Under the pieces are notes generated by a model. That model was not told where the DNA came from, did no database searches, and saw only the letters and a program-made list of their open reading frames with translations. From Thermohalobaculum sp039513195 (lineage in GTDB: Bacteria; Pseudomonadota; Alphaproteobacteria; Rhodobacterales; Rhodobacteraceae), in NCBI GenBank assembly GCA_039513195.1, contig JBCCRM010000002.1, forward strand, positions 1 to 64,000: a stretch of DNA of 64,000 bases, written 5' to 3'. Shown in pieces: positions 1-7,963 of the stretch (within the stretch, counting starts at the first letter, position 1; every line of letters starts with the position of its first letter). Both the position numbers and the translations under genes were made by a program.

Positions 1-1
1 C

Positions 2-145
2 CTGCTGATCGGCGATGCCTCGAAAGCCCGCGACCGCCTCGGATGGACCCACAAAACCGCCCTCCAAGACATGATCGCAGAAATGGTCGCCGCAGACACA
101 TCAAGACTACACACCGAACTCAACCGAAAAAATCGACACGGCTAG
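2..145 (+). CDS. gmd: GDP-mannose 4,6-dehydratase, C-terminal end (partial)
   Basis: This is the last 47 codons of a gene that begins outside the window. The tail reads GDASKARDRLGW, followed by an acidic helix (QDMIAEMVAAD). That matches the end of GDP-mannose 4,6-dehydratases, where the usual form is GDPSKAR.KLGW.P.T.F..LV.EMV..D. The enzyme is a cytosolic short-chain dehydrogenase/reductase that converts GDP-mannose to GDP-4-keto-6-deoxymannose for fucose or rhamnose-type sugars in surface polysaccharide. The glycosyltransferase that follows on the opposite strand fits a polysaccharide locus. The catalytic part is not visible, so another extended SDR cannot be fully excluded. Confidence 0.75.
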   Translation: MLIGDASKARDRLGWTHKTALQDMIAEMVAADTSRLHTELNRKNRHG

Positions 146-271
146 CCGAGCCATTTGAACGGGCCAGATCGGAAAAGGCATGAAAGGCACCTGATCGGCA
201 CAGTTTTTTCGGGCGCAGCCGGCCCGCGGAACCGACGCTGCCCTACGACGATAGACTGCGTTGGAAAGGAC

Positions 272-436
272 ATGCCGTCCTACGACGCGCGCCTCGTTGG
301 GAAGCGCCTCACACTCCCGCGGGAGGCGAGGGGTGTCGAAATTGAAGACCTTTCAGCCATTGTTGGAGTGGAGCTCACTGCCGTCAGCCAAGGAGTGAGC
401 GGCCGACAGCTGCGACCTGACCATCCGTCAGCGTGA
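272..436 (+). pseudogene. Remnant of an XRE-type HTH regulator
   Basis: The reading frame contains VGKRLTLPREARGVEIEDLSA followed by LTAVSQGVSGR. This resembles the first half of an HTH_3/XRE domain (VGxRLRxAREARGLSxEDLA...TAVSQWESGR). The expected Trp-Glu after AVSQ is Gly-Val, and the frame stops 11 codons later, well before a full domain is complete. No ribosome binding site is obvious. It is read as a decayed or truncated regulator in the gap between gmd and the glycosyltransferase. The rest of the 146-452 gap shows nothing else recognisable. A chance resemblance remains possible because only about 35 residues align by eye. Confidence 0.4.
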
Positions 437-452
437 CGGAGCAGCTCGCGCC

Positions 453-1214
453 TCACCGTCCCCAAAGCCATTGGCCGAGCTTGCCGAGGGGCTTGGCGAA
501 CAGCGCATAATCGACCGGGCCCGCGCCGAGCCATTGGCGTCGCGCCCGCAAGCTCTCGAGATTGCCGCGCAGATAGGCTCGCCACCCGGCCGTGGAAGCG
601 CCGCCGACCATCATATCAACCATCACACGTTCCAGAAATGCGACGCGAACGGCCTCGCCCGGCGCCGGGCATTCCAACGCGCGCAGCATGAAATCGTAAT
701 CGGCCGAGATCTTATAGCGGGTGTCGAAGCGCCCGACCCGCCCCGCCACCGCCCGGCGAATGTAGAAGGTGGGATGCGCCGGCATCCAGCCACGCCGGAA
801 TGCGCCGGGCCGCCAGGGCGTGCCTCGCCAGCGGCGCAACACCCGCCGGTCGCCATGATTGTCGACGAAGTCGAGATTGCCGCAGACCGCGTCATGACCC
901 TCCAGCGCCACGGCGATATCCGCCAAGACGCCCGGGTCGTGGTAGCGGTCGTCGGAGTTCAGGAAGCCCACCGCCTCGCCGTCATAAGCGGCGAGGCCCT
1001 TGTTCATCGCGTCATAGATCCCCTGGTCGGGCTCGGAGATCACCCGCACCCGCGGATCGCCGAAGCCCTGGACCAAAGCGACCGTGTCGTCCCGCGACGC
1101 CCCGTCGATTACCAACAGCTCGGCGTCGCGGTGGGTCTGCTCCTGGAACGAGGCCACCGTGTGCCCGATCGTTGCCGCGGAGTTGTAGGCGATGGTGACG
1201 ACCGAGATCCTCAC
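453..1214 (-). CDS. Family-2 glycosyltransferase (WcaA/WcaE-like)
   Basis: A 253-residue GT-A fold inverting glycosyltransferase of family GT2. The N-terminus MRISVVTIAYN is the nucleotide-binding beta strand. DGASRDDT at about 37-44 and the metal-binding SDD at 87-89 follow, and EPDQGIYDAMNKG at 61-73 is characteristic of colanic-acid-type WcaA/WcaE enzymes. There are no membrane helices, so it probably acts on the cytosolic face on a lipid-linked sugar. It lies 15 bp downstream of the beta-helix protein on the same strand and converges on gmd, which suggests a surface-polysaccharide locus continuing to the left of the window. The sugar donor and acceptor cannot be predicted. Confidence 0.88.
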   Translation of the reverse strand: MRISVVTIAYNSAATIGHTVASFQEQTHRDAELLVIDGASRDDTVALVQGFGDPRVRVISEPDQGIYDAMNKGLAAYDGEAVGFLNSDDRYHDPGVLADIAVALEGHDAVCGNLDFVDNHGDRRVLRRWRGTPWRPGAFRRGWMPAHPTFYIRRAVAGRVGRFDTRYKISADYDFMLRALECPAPGEAVRVAFLERVMVDMMVGGASTAGWRAYLRGNLESLRARRQWLGAGPVDYALFAKPLGKLGQWLWGR

Positions 1215-1229
1215 CGCTCCCCAGCAACC

Positions 1230-3284
1230 TCAGAGGAAGGACGCATCGACCCCCGACCCGAGGGTCTGGCGCGCGCCGTTGACGATCACGGTCCGGTTCA
1301 GCGTGTTGGTCCCTGGCATGGTGCAGTTCCTGTAGGTGACCGCGGTCAGGAAGGCAATCACATCCGCGCTGTCGGTGCCATCGGGGGTGAAGAAGTCCAG
1401 GGCGATGTTCTCGAACAGCGCGCCGGTATAGCGCCACGAGGTCGTGTGCCCCGGCTGGCAGACATAGTCATGCCCCTCGATCGTGCAGTGGTTGAAAGAC
1501 ACATCCTGGCCGAACACGCCCTCATAGGCCGCATTGGCAGCACCATGCAGGCTCGCCGGGATCGACGCATGCGCCTTCATGATCCGGCCGCCATTCACGG
1601 TCAGCTTCTTGCCGCGATGGCGGATGAATTGCAGGATCGAGCCCTCGACCGTCACGATCATATCGGGCGTGTAGGTGCCGTTCAGGAGCCCTGCGAATTG
1701 GCTGTCCCGCACGGTCATGGAGCGGAGATTGGATCCCGCCCATAGGCTGCACCCGGCAATGTTGGTCGCGTTCGGGCATTTCATCACCACGCCGTCGACC
1801 ACGAAGTCGAAATCCTGCGCCATATCGGTGGTGCTGCCGGCGGCATATTCCGAGATGAACGAGATCGACTGCCAAATCATGCTGTTGGTGCCGAGCGACT
1901 TGGTGCTGACAAAGCGGAAATCGGTGATCCGCCCGCCGCAGGACCGCAGATTGGCCCCCTCGGCATTGGTGCAGCGCACCTTCTCGTAGGCGATGTCGAA
2001 GGAGGCGTGGGCATTCACGGTAGCGTGGTTCTGCCGGCCCGTCAGGTTCCGCACGAGCCCGCCATGGGCGCCGAAATTGAAATCGATTGGGTGCCAGCAG
2101 AATTGCGAATTGATGTTCTCGATTCGCGTGTTCCGCGAGCCGCCGCTGATATTGATCGGGTAGCGGCAGCCTTCCAGGAACGCGTCTTTGATCGTGGTGT
2201 CGATGCACCAATTCGCGAACAACGGGTCGGGGCCGGAGCCCATGCGCCGGTGCCGGTCGATCAGCGACAGCCCCTCCAGCGTCGCGCCGGTGAGGTAGAT
2301 GAGGTCGATCACCCGCGGCCCGCCTGCCTGCGTCAGGGGATAGACGATGCCGAGCTTACCCTGCACCGATAGCGCGACGGGTTTGCGCACCGTCAGCGTC
2401 ACGCCGTCCGAGGCCGCGGCATAGGTGAAAACCGTCGGATCGCCGAGCGAGACGGTGCTGCCGGAGACCTCTTTCACCACATGCGCTTCGCGCTGCACGT
2501 AGAACCAGGCATTCTCCCAGACCTTGGTGGAGTCGATGGCGATCAGGTCGTCGGGCGAGATCCCGGCGATGCTGTCGACGGTGATCTCGTCCTCGCCGCG
2601 GGTGGTGCTGCCCTGATAGCTGGGGGTGGCGACCGCCTCCGCCTCGAAGGAAAAGGTGGTCGCCGCACCATGGTCGACGATCAGCTCGGCGCCGTTCGAC
2701 TCGATGGTCAGGTCGCGGGACAGGATGATCGTGTGGCCACCGCTGCCCAAGCGATAGCCGCTCTCGGTCTGGGGGATGTAAACCTTGGCCGTGGTAGCGA
2801 CGCCGAAATCGCAAGCGGCCTTGATCGCTGCGGCGTCGTCCTGGGCACCGTCGCCGGTGGCGCCGAACATCTGCGGTGTGACGGTTTGCTCCGCCAGCGC
2901 CCACCAATTGCCATCCGCCGATTGCACCTTGCCGCCATGGAGCGGCTCCAGCGCCGAACGGGCATAGAGCGCAGCCCCCCGGTCGCCCGGCGCGCCGTAG
3001 CCGGCCGTGCGGACGAAATCGACCCCGGCCTCGATGGTGCTCGCCTGAAGCTGGGCGACCGACGCGAAAGAGCCGGACGCGATGTTGTCCAGCTTCAGCT
3101 TATCAGCCGCGGACATCACGCCCGCCTCCATATTGGTGGCGGCCGGCAGTTCGATCGGCGCGGTGCCGCCGCCGAGCTGGACGGCATCCGGCTCCGGGGT
3201 CACGAACAGGGAGACATCGCCGCCGCCGCGGCGGCTGAACGCCACCCGAAGCGGCTGCCGGTCGGTCCAGGAAAAGAAGGTCAT
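1230..3284 (-). CDS. Tail-spike-like right-handed beta-helix protein (pectate-lyase-3 type)
   Basis: A 684-residue protein without a signal peptide. Residues 52-68 (MEAGVMSAADKLKLDNI) match the short motif seen near the N-terminus of many phage tail fibres and spikes. Residues 138-156 (PQMFGATGDGAQDDAAAIKAA) are the start of a pectate_lyase_3/Pgu1-type beta-helix, and the remainder is rich in short beta and Asn/Gly turns (SGGSRNTRIENINS). Such proteins bind or cleave polysaccharide. The motif points to a phage-derived depolymerase, yet no other phage gene lies nearby and the neighbour is a glycosyltransferase. It may therefore be a domesticated polysaccharide-modifying enzyme. Substrate and catalytic residues are not assignable by eye. 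Confidence 0.7.
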   Translation of the reverse strand: MTFFSWTDRQPLRVAFSRRGGGDVSLFVTPEPDAVQLGGGTAPIELPAATNMEAGVMSAADKLKLDNIASGSFASVAQLQASTIEAGVDFVRTAGYGAPGDRGAALYARSALEPLHGGKVQSADGNWWALAEQTVTPQMFGATGDGAQDDAAAIKAACDFGVATTAKVYIPQTESGYRLGSGGHTIILSRDLTIESNGAELIVDHGAATTFSFEAEAVATPSYQGSTTRGEDEITVDSIAGISPDDLIAIDSTKVWENAWFYVQREAHVVKEVSGSTVSLGDPTVFTYAAASDGVTLTVRKPVALSVQGKLGIVYPLTQAGGPRVIDLIYLTGATLEGLSLIDRHRRMGSGPDPLFANWCIDTTIKDAFLEGCRYPINISGGSRNTRIENINSQFCWHPIDFNFGAHGGLVRNLTGRQNHATVNAHASFDIAYEKVRCTNAEGANLRSCGGRITDFRFVSTKSLGTNSMIWQSISFISEYAAGSTTDMAQDFDFVVDGVVMKCPNATNIAGCSLWAGSNLRSMTVRDSQFAGLLNGTYTPDMIVTVEGSILQFIRHRGKKLTVNGGRIMKAHASIPASLHGAANAAYEGVFGQDVSFNHCTIEGHDYVCQPGHTTSWRYTGALFENIALDFFTPDGTDSADVIAFLTAVTYRNCTMPGTNTLNRTVIVNGARQTLGSGVDASFL

Positions 3285-3759
3285 GGGCCACGCCTTTCAT
3301 ATTGCTGCGAGCAACGGCCCGGGCAACGGTCTGCGGCAATGGCGTGGCTGTTAGCGCGCGTGCCCTCTGGCGGTTCGGCCGCTCAGACGGCAATGGATCG
3401 CTGGCCCAGCCCCTGTCGCAAACTCGTCCGGACCATTGTTGGGCACAGCGCGCATTTGATTGGCGGGGAGTCTAGCACCGGTGGCCCGGCGTTGCCGCAG
3501 AGGACGGCCCGACCGCGCGCTCGGCAACTCAGGGTGCATCCACACCGCCGCCCTACAACCGCCAGAATGGCCGCGTGACAGCCAGGCTCGTTGAAGAGCG
3601 ACAGGCGGCGATTGCAGCACCCGTGCCGACGGCGCCGCGAAAGCCGCCGGCCCGCGGGATGAGGCAGGAGGATGGCTCCGGCAGGCCGGTCGAACGGCGG
3701 GCGCTGTCCGGGCTGACGCCCAGACACTCGCGAGCCCGCAAGATGCTACAGGACCCGGG
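3285..3759. other. 475-bp gap without a recognised gene
   Basis: This lies between the start of the beta-helix gene and the end of cysK, both on the minus strand, so it should hold the promoter of the beta-helix gene. Reading frames here lack recognisable domains or convincing ribosome binding sites. No tRNA, clear terminator or repeat was seen. Confidence 0.5.
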
Positions 3760-4857
3760 TCACCCCAACTGATAGCCTGGCGTCGACTGCGACAATGCGA
3801 TCTCGTCCGCATCCATCTCCTGGCCGATGCCCTCGAAGAGCGGGGTCGAGAGATATCGCTCGCCGGTGTCGGGCAGCATGCAGAGGATGACCGAGCCTTC
3901 CGGCGCCTTCTCGGCGATCTGCATGGAGATCGCGAAGGTCGACCCGCCGGACACGCCGGTGAAGATCCCCTCCTCCTGCGCCAGGCGGCGCGACCAGGCG
4001 ATGCCGTCGGCACCAGCCACCGGCAAGAGCGCGTCGTAGAAGTTCTTATCGAGCGCCTCTTGCAGAACATGGGGGATGAAATCCGGGGTCCAGCCCTGGA
4101 TCGGATGCGGCTCGAAGGCAGGGTGGCTGTGGCTTGGCGCATGGGTGCCGTCGTCGCGGCCCTGCGCCTCGCCCGAGCCGACGAGCTGGGCGTTGGAGGG
4201 CTCGGTCAAGATGATCTTGGTGTCCGGCCGCTCCCGGCGCAGGGCCCGCCCGACGCCGGAAACCGTGCCGCCGGTGCCGTAGCCGGTCACCCAGTAATCG
4301 AGGCGGTCTCCCGCGAAATCGGACAGGATCTCCCGCGCCGTGGTGCTCTCATGCATATCGGCATTCGCGTCGGTCTCGAACTGCCGGGCCAAGAACCAGC
4401 CATTGGCCTCGGCGAGTTCCGCGGCCTTTTTGTACATGCCGAAACCCTTTTGCGCCTTTGGTGTCAGCACGACCTTGGCGCCGAGAAAACGCATCAACTT
4501 CCGCCGCTCGATCGAGAAGCTCTCCGCCATGGTGACCACCAGCGGATAGCCTTTGGCCGCGCAGACCATGGCGAGGCCGATGCCGGTATTGCCGGAGGTC
4601 GCCTCGACGACGGTCTGGCCGGGCGTCAGGCTGCCGTCACGCTCGGCGGTCTCGATGATGTTAAGCGCCAGGCGGTCCTTGACCGAGGCTGCGGGGTTGA
4701 AGAATTCCGCCTTCACATAGAGCCGCACATGGGCGGGCGCGAGGCGGTTGATCCGGATGCAGGGCGTGTCGCCGACAGTGTCGACCACACTGTCGTAAAG
4801 CCGCCCGCGCCCCGCCGTTTGGCGCGTGCCCGCGCCGGGTCCGTCCATCGATGCCAT
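3760..4857 (-). CDS. cysK: Cysteine synthase A (O-acetylserine sulfhydrylase)
   Basis: A 365-residue PLP enzyme that makes L-cysteine from O-acetylserine and sulfide in the cytosol. The PLP lysine is K60 in NPAASVKDRLA, the substrate loop TSGNTG is at 87-92, and the phosphate-binding stretch GTGGTVSGVG is present. The protein is longer than the usual ~310 residues. The N-terminus has about 20 extra residues, and there is an insert (GEAQGRDDGTHAPSHSHPAFEPH) before the HPIQGW motif, which is seen in a subset of alphaproteobacterial CysK. The ATG is preceded by AAGGGG at proper spacing. It stands alone, with a long upstream region containing a dispersed repeat. Confidence 0.93.
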   Translation of the reverse strand: MASMDGPGAGTRQTAGRGRLYDSVVDTVGDTPCIRINRLAPAHVRLYVKAEFFNPAASVKDRLALNIIETAERDGSLTPGQTVVEATSGNTGIGLAMVCAAKGYPLVVTMAESFSIERRKLMRFLGAKVVLTPKAQKGFGMYKKAAELAEANGWFLARQFETDANADMHESTTAREILSDFAGDRLDYWVTGYGTGGTVSGVGRALRRERPDTKIILTEPSNAQLVGSGEAQGRDDGTHAPSHSHPAFEPHPIQGWTPDFIPHVLQEALDKNFYDALLPVAGADGIAWSRRLAQEEGIFTGVSGGSTFAISMQIAEKAPEGSVILCMLPDTGERYLSTPLFEGIGQEMDADEIALSQSTPGYQLG

Positions 4858-5209
4858 GACAAATCACCCCTTCTTTCCGCGTTTGAAAGGCGCAGTCGGT
4901 CCGCGCCCGTATCCTCCATAAGCGCGCCGAGCGTCGTGCCAATGTAAAGACTCTCGAACCACAGTTCCATGTGTAGGTTTTGAAAATTTAATCGCACTCA
5001 GCCGGGGAACCTGTCTCGATCGGCGGCGACCGAGGCTTAGGTGCAGCCGACGGTTGCGCTTGACGCCAAAGCGGCCTTGGGACGTCCTGCCGTGAGGGGG
5101 CGCCGCGTCGACCCATCGCCTCGGTTGCCACCGCCAGGCCCGCGGCGGGCTGCCGAGGCCGGTGCATATGGGACCGCAGCGGCGCAAGCTCCGCTGGGCT
5201 GGCGTGGAT
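4858..5209. other. Upstream region of cysK without a recognised gene
   Basis: The whole gap between cysK and tupA is about 700 bp (4858-5560). This part should carry the cysK promoter. It ends with the GC-rich palindrome at 5177-5196. The rest of the gap holds a dispersed repeat copy and a TGTGCAT array, listed separately. No protein with a recognisable domain was found. Confidence 0.45.
5177..5197. repeat. GC-rich palindrome, copy 1
   Basis: CAGCGG and CCGCTG arms enclose an 8-nt loop, giving a compact hairpin. The 19-nt string GCGGCGCAAGCTCCGCTGG recurs exactly at 31758-31776. Both are intergenic. There is no T-run here, so a terminator role is uncertain. Confidence 0.5.
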
Positions 5210-5314
5210 TAGAGCATTTTCCAGCCAATCTGAATCGGATTGGCGTGGTGAAAATGCGACCAAACAATACCTTAGAGCGCGAGAACCGATGCAATCGGCT
5301 CGGAAAGCGCTCTA
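5210..5314 (-). repeat. ~105-bp dispersed intergenic repeat, copy 1
   Basis: This stretch begins TAGAGCATTTTCCAGCC and ends GGAAAGCGCTCTA, so its ends are a short terminal inverted repeat (TAGAGC/GCTCTA). Its reverse complement aligns along nearly the whole length with 36994-37096 and 54222-54326, at roughly 80% identity by eye. An internal palindromic piece (AGAGCGCGAGAACCGATGC) is conserved in all copies. It has no coding capacity. The form resembles small non-autonomous mobile or palindromic repeats of alphaproteobacterial genomes. Confidence 0.85.
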
Positions 5315-5477
5315 GCGAAGGCGCTTTGCGAAAAAGACCGCGGGGCGCGGTCGTCCCCGAGCCTTCGGAAGCTTTGGCCCGCGTCAAGCACAAGCCGGGC
5401 TGACGCCCGGTCGCGGCGCGCCGCAATGCTGGACCCGGCCCGATCTTCCCGGCGCGCGCGAAAACTTGAGTAAAACC

Positions 5478-5520
5478 CTATGCATATGCGTTGTGCATAA
5501 AGTGTGCATATCCCGTGCAT
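5478..5520 (+). promoter_or_regulatory. Phased TGTGCAT array, copy 1
   Basis: CTATGCATATGCG is followed by TGTGCAT at 5492, TGTGCAT at 5503 and CGTGCAT at 5514, spaced exactly 11 bp (about one helical turn). The same arrangement occurs on the minus strand at 47409-47451, just upstream of acpS. The repeats on one DNA face suggest a protein-binding site. The unit is the complement of ATGCACA, close to the DnaA-box core, but no origin features accompany it. Here it lies about 40 bp beyond the 3' end of tupA, so its target is unclear. Confidence 0.5.
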
Positions 5521-5560
5521 CCGGGTTTTCCTGGGATTTGAGGGGGTTGCGGGTGGGTGT

Positions 5561-6367
5561 TCAGGGGGTCGCATTGGGAAAGAACAGCTGCTGTCCGTCG
5601 GCGCGAAAACCGCCGATTGCGGCCTGGCCTTCGGGCGAGAGGAGCCAGCGGGCGAAGCGCTCCGCCGCCGCCGCGCGAGCCCTCGGGCAGTGGCTCTGAC
5701 TGACCGGGACGACGCCATACTGGTTGAAGAGCGCCGGGTCGCCTTCCACCAGGACCTCGTGCCCGCCCTTGTTCGCGAAGGCTATCCAGGTCGCCCGGTC
5801 GGTCAGCGCATAGGCGCCTTGGGCTGTGGCGATGTTGAGGGTAGCCCCCATGCCGGAGCCGGTTTCGCGATACCAGGTGCCGCTGTCTCCCGCCGGGTCG
5901 ATCCCGGCAGCCTGCCAGAGGGCACGCTCGCGGATATGGGTGCCGCTGTCATCGCCGCGGGAGGCGAAGGGCGCCTGCGACGCGGCGATGGCAGCGAGGG
6001 CCGGCGCCACCTCTCGGCCGCCGCCGATAGCGGCTGGATCGGCCGCTGGCCCGACGAGAACGAAGTCGTTATGCATCACGTCGGCCCTATAGGCGCCGTA
6101 TCCTGCGGCCACGAATGCCTCCTCAGCCTCTCTGGCATGGGTCAGCAACGCATCGCCATCGCAGTTTCGGGCGTTGCGGAGCGCTTGCCCGGTGCCGACC
6201 GCGACCACCCGGACGGTGATGCCGGTCGCCTGCGTAAACGCCGGAAGGATGGCATCGTAGAGCCCAGAACTCTGCGTCGAGGTGGTGGATTGGAGAAGGA
6301 CGAAACGGTCCGCCCCGAACGCGGGCACCACGAGCGAAAGGCAGAGCACAAAGCTGGCAAGGCGCAT
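5561..6367 (-). CDS. tupA: Tungstate-binding periplasmic protein
   Basis: A 268-residue solute-binding protein with a signal peptide (about 1-18, cleaved after AFGA). The mature N-terminus LLQSTTSTQSSGLYDAILPAFTQATGI has the TTSTxxSGL motif and following helix typical of TupA, which binds the tungstate oxyanion. GTGQALRNARNCDGDALLTH and the later RGDDSGTH segment are also family features. It is the last gene of a tupB-tupC-tupA run, starting 9 bp after tupC; the order differs from the common tupABC. Tungstate would serve a molybdenum/tungsten enzyme, perhaps a formate dehydrogenase given the one-carbon genes next door (inference). Confidence 0.9.
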   Translation of the reverse strand: MRLASFVLCLSLVVPAFGADRFVLLQSTTSTQSSGLYDAILPAFTQATGITVRVVAVGTGQALRNARNCDGDALLTHAREAEEAFVAAGYGAYRADVMHNDFVLVGPAADPAAIGGGREVAPALAAIAASQAPFASRGDDSGTHIRERALWQAAGIDPAGDSGTWYRETGSGMGATLNIATAQGAYALTDRATWIAFANKGGHEVLVEGDPALFNQYGVVPVSQSHCPRARAAAAERFARWLLSPEGQAAIGGFRADGQQLFFPNATP

Positions 6368-6376
6368 CGGGCGCGA

Positions 6377-7093
6377 TCAGAGCAGCAGATCGCCGGCCAG
6401 ATAGGCGCGCGCCTCCGCCGAAGCGGGAGAGGCGAGAAAGGTCGGCGCGGCGCTCTGTTCGCCGACCCGGCCGCAGTGCAGGAAGACCACCTCCTCCGCC
6501 AGGCGAGCGACTTGGCCGCGGTCATGGGTCACCAACACGACCTTTGCGCCCCCAGCCGCGGCGCGGCGGATCAAAGCCTCGACCGCGGCAGTGGCCCTCG
6601 GATCCAGCGACACGGTCGGCTCGTCCAGCAGCAGCAGCCGCGGCTCCGCGGCCAGGGCGCGGATGATCGCAAAGCGCTGCTTCTCGCCACCGGAGAGGGC
6701 CCTTGCCGGCCGGCCCGCCAGCGCGGAAAGCCCTGCCAGATCAAGCAGTTCCGCAATGCGAGCCGGGCGCTCGGCACGCGGGATGCCGTAGATCCACAGC
6801 GCATGCGCAAGGTTGCCGCGCAAGCTCCGCCGGAGCAGCACAGGCGTCTGCGGCACCAGGGCAACCGGCCCCGATACTGCGACCTCGCCGGCGTCGGGGG
6901 CGATCAGACCGGCAACCACGCGCAGCAGCACGCTTTTGCCGGCGCCGTTCGGGCCCATAACGGCGGTGACCCCGCCCGGACGCAGCGTGATCGAGAGGTC
7001 GGTCAAAAGCGCCTCGCGCGACCGGGCAACCGACACCCCGGCGAGCCGGACCGGCGACCCAGCGACCGGCGGGAAGACGACGCCCTCAGGCAT
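6377..7093 (-). CDS. tupC: Tungstate ABC transporter ATP-binding protein
   Basis: A 238-residue ABC ATPase that powers tungstate import with TupB and TupA. Walker A is GPNGAGKS, the signature is LSGGEKQR, Walker B is LLLLDEPTVSLD, and the switch histidine is in VTHD. The start is chosen at the ATG that overlaps the tupB stop codon by 8 bp (ATGCCTGA); a longer frame upstream would overlap tupB further. There is no regulatory TOBE-like C-terminal domain, as is normal for TupC. It is translationally coupled to tupB and followed by tupA. Confidence 0.88.
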   Translation of the reverse strand: MPEGVVFPPVAGSPVRLAGVSVARSREALLTDLSITLRPGGVTAVMGPNGAGKSVLLRVVAGLIAPDAGEVAVSGPVALVPQTPVLLRRSLRGNLAHALWIYGIPRAERPARIAELLDLAGLSALAGRPARALSGGEKQRFAIIRALAAEPRLLLLDEPTVSLDPRATAAVEALIRRAAAGGAKVVLVTHDRGQVARLAEEVVFLHCGRVGEQSAAPTFLASPASAEARAYLAGDLLL

Positions 7094-7793
7094 GGGCCAC
7101 CCGATCCGCGCCGATGCGCGCACCCATCACAGCCGCATTCACTGCCAGCGACAGGCCAAGCAGGATAATGCCAAGACCGAGGGCGAGGGCCAGCTCGCCC
7201 TTGGATGTCTCGAGCGCGATGGCGGTGGTCATCACGCGCGTCACATGGGCGATATTGCCGCCGACGATCATCACTGCGCCGACCTCGGCGAGCGCCCTGC
7301 CGAGGCCGGCCAGGCCGGCCGTCACCAGAGCATGGCGCGCGTCCCAGAGAAGGGTCGCGACCCGCGCCCAGGCGCTCGCTCCCATCCCGCGCAGGGTCTC
7401 GTCATACTCGGCATGCAGATCCTCGATCGCCTGGCGGGCCAGCGCCGCGACGATGGGTGTCACGAGGATGGTCTGCGCAACCACCATCGCCGCTGGGGTG
7501 TAGAGAAGCTGCAGCGCCCCCAGGGGACCGCTGGCCGAGAGCGCCATATAGACCGTCAGACCGACGACGACGGGCGGCAGCCCCATCAGCGCATTGGTCA
7601 GGACAATCGCGGCGCCTCGGCCGGGAAAGCGGCAAACCGCGAGGGCCGCACCCAGCGGCAGCCCAAGAGCGCAAGCGAAGGCCACGGCGATGCTGGTCAC
7701 CGTCAGCGACAGGCCGATGATCCCCAATAGCTCCGGGTCAAGACCGACGATCAAACCGAAAGCCGCGGCGAAGGCCGCGCCGAAATCCTGCAT
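7086..7793 (-). CDS. tupB: Tungstate ABC transporter permease
   Basis: A 235-residue inner-membrane permease with several hydrophobic helices. GLPLGAALAVCRFPGRGAAIVLTNALMGLPPVVVGL is the conserved early region, and the EAA-type loop reads YDETLRGMGASAWARV. The start at 7793 is supported by AAGGGAGGGCGT directly upstream; an ATG ten codons earlier lacks such a site. It is the first gene of the tup operon and lies 170 bp downstream of the alcohol-dehydrogenase ABC permease on the same strand, so it may have its own promoter in that gap. Confidence 0.88.
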   Translation of the reverse strand: MQDFGAAFAAAFGLIVGLDPELLGIIGLSLTVTSIAVAFACALGLPLGAALAVCRFPGRGAAIVLTNALMGLPPVVVGLTVYMALSASGPLGALQLLYTPAAMVVAQTILVTPIVAALARQAIEDLHAEYDETLRGMGASAWARVATLLWDARHALVTAGLAGLGRALAEVGAVMIVGGNIAHVTRVMTTAIALETSKGELALALGLGIILLGLSLAVNAAVMGARIGADRVAHA

Positions 7794-7963
7794 ACGCCCT
7801 CCCTTAAGCTTGGGCTTCTCCACGGTTTTTCACTTCCTCTGTGCCGATTTTTCCTTTGACAAGCAAGATGTTCCCGCGCGGGCCCCTACGACGCGACTGG
7901 TCGCTTGCTCGACGGGAACGGGTGAAGCGCGTCTTGCGCAAGCGCCCTTGTCTCGGATCTCGG

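Noticed and set aside
5478..5520. DnaA boxes / replication origin (TTATGCACA-like units)
   Set aside because: Only three related units occur, no AT-rich unwinding region or dnaA, repABC, hemE or parAB genes are near, and the second array has the same layout at a non-origin site.
5504..7168. Long plus-strand frame of 554 codons
   Set aside because: It is antisense to tupA and tupC, which have full domain signatures; the product has no recognisable domain.
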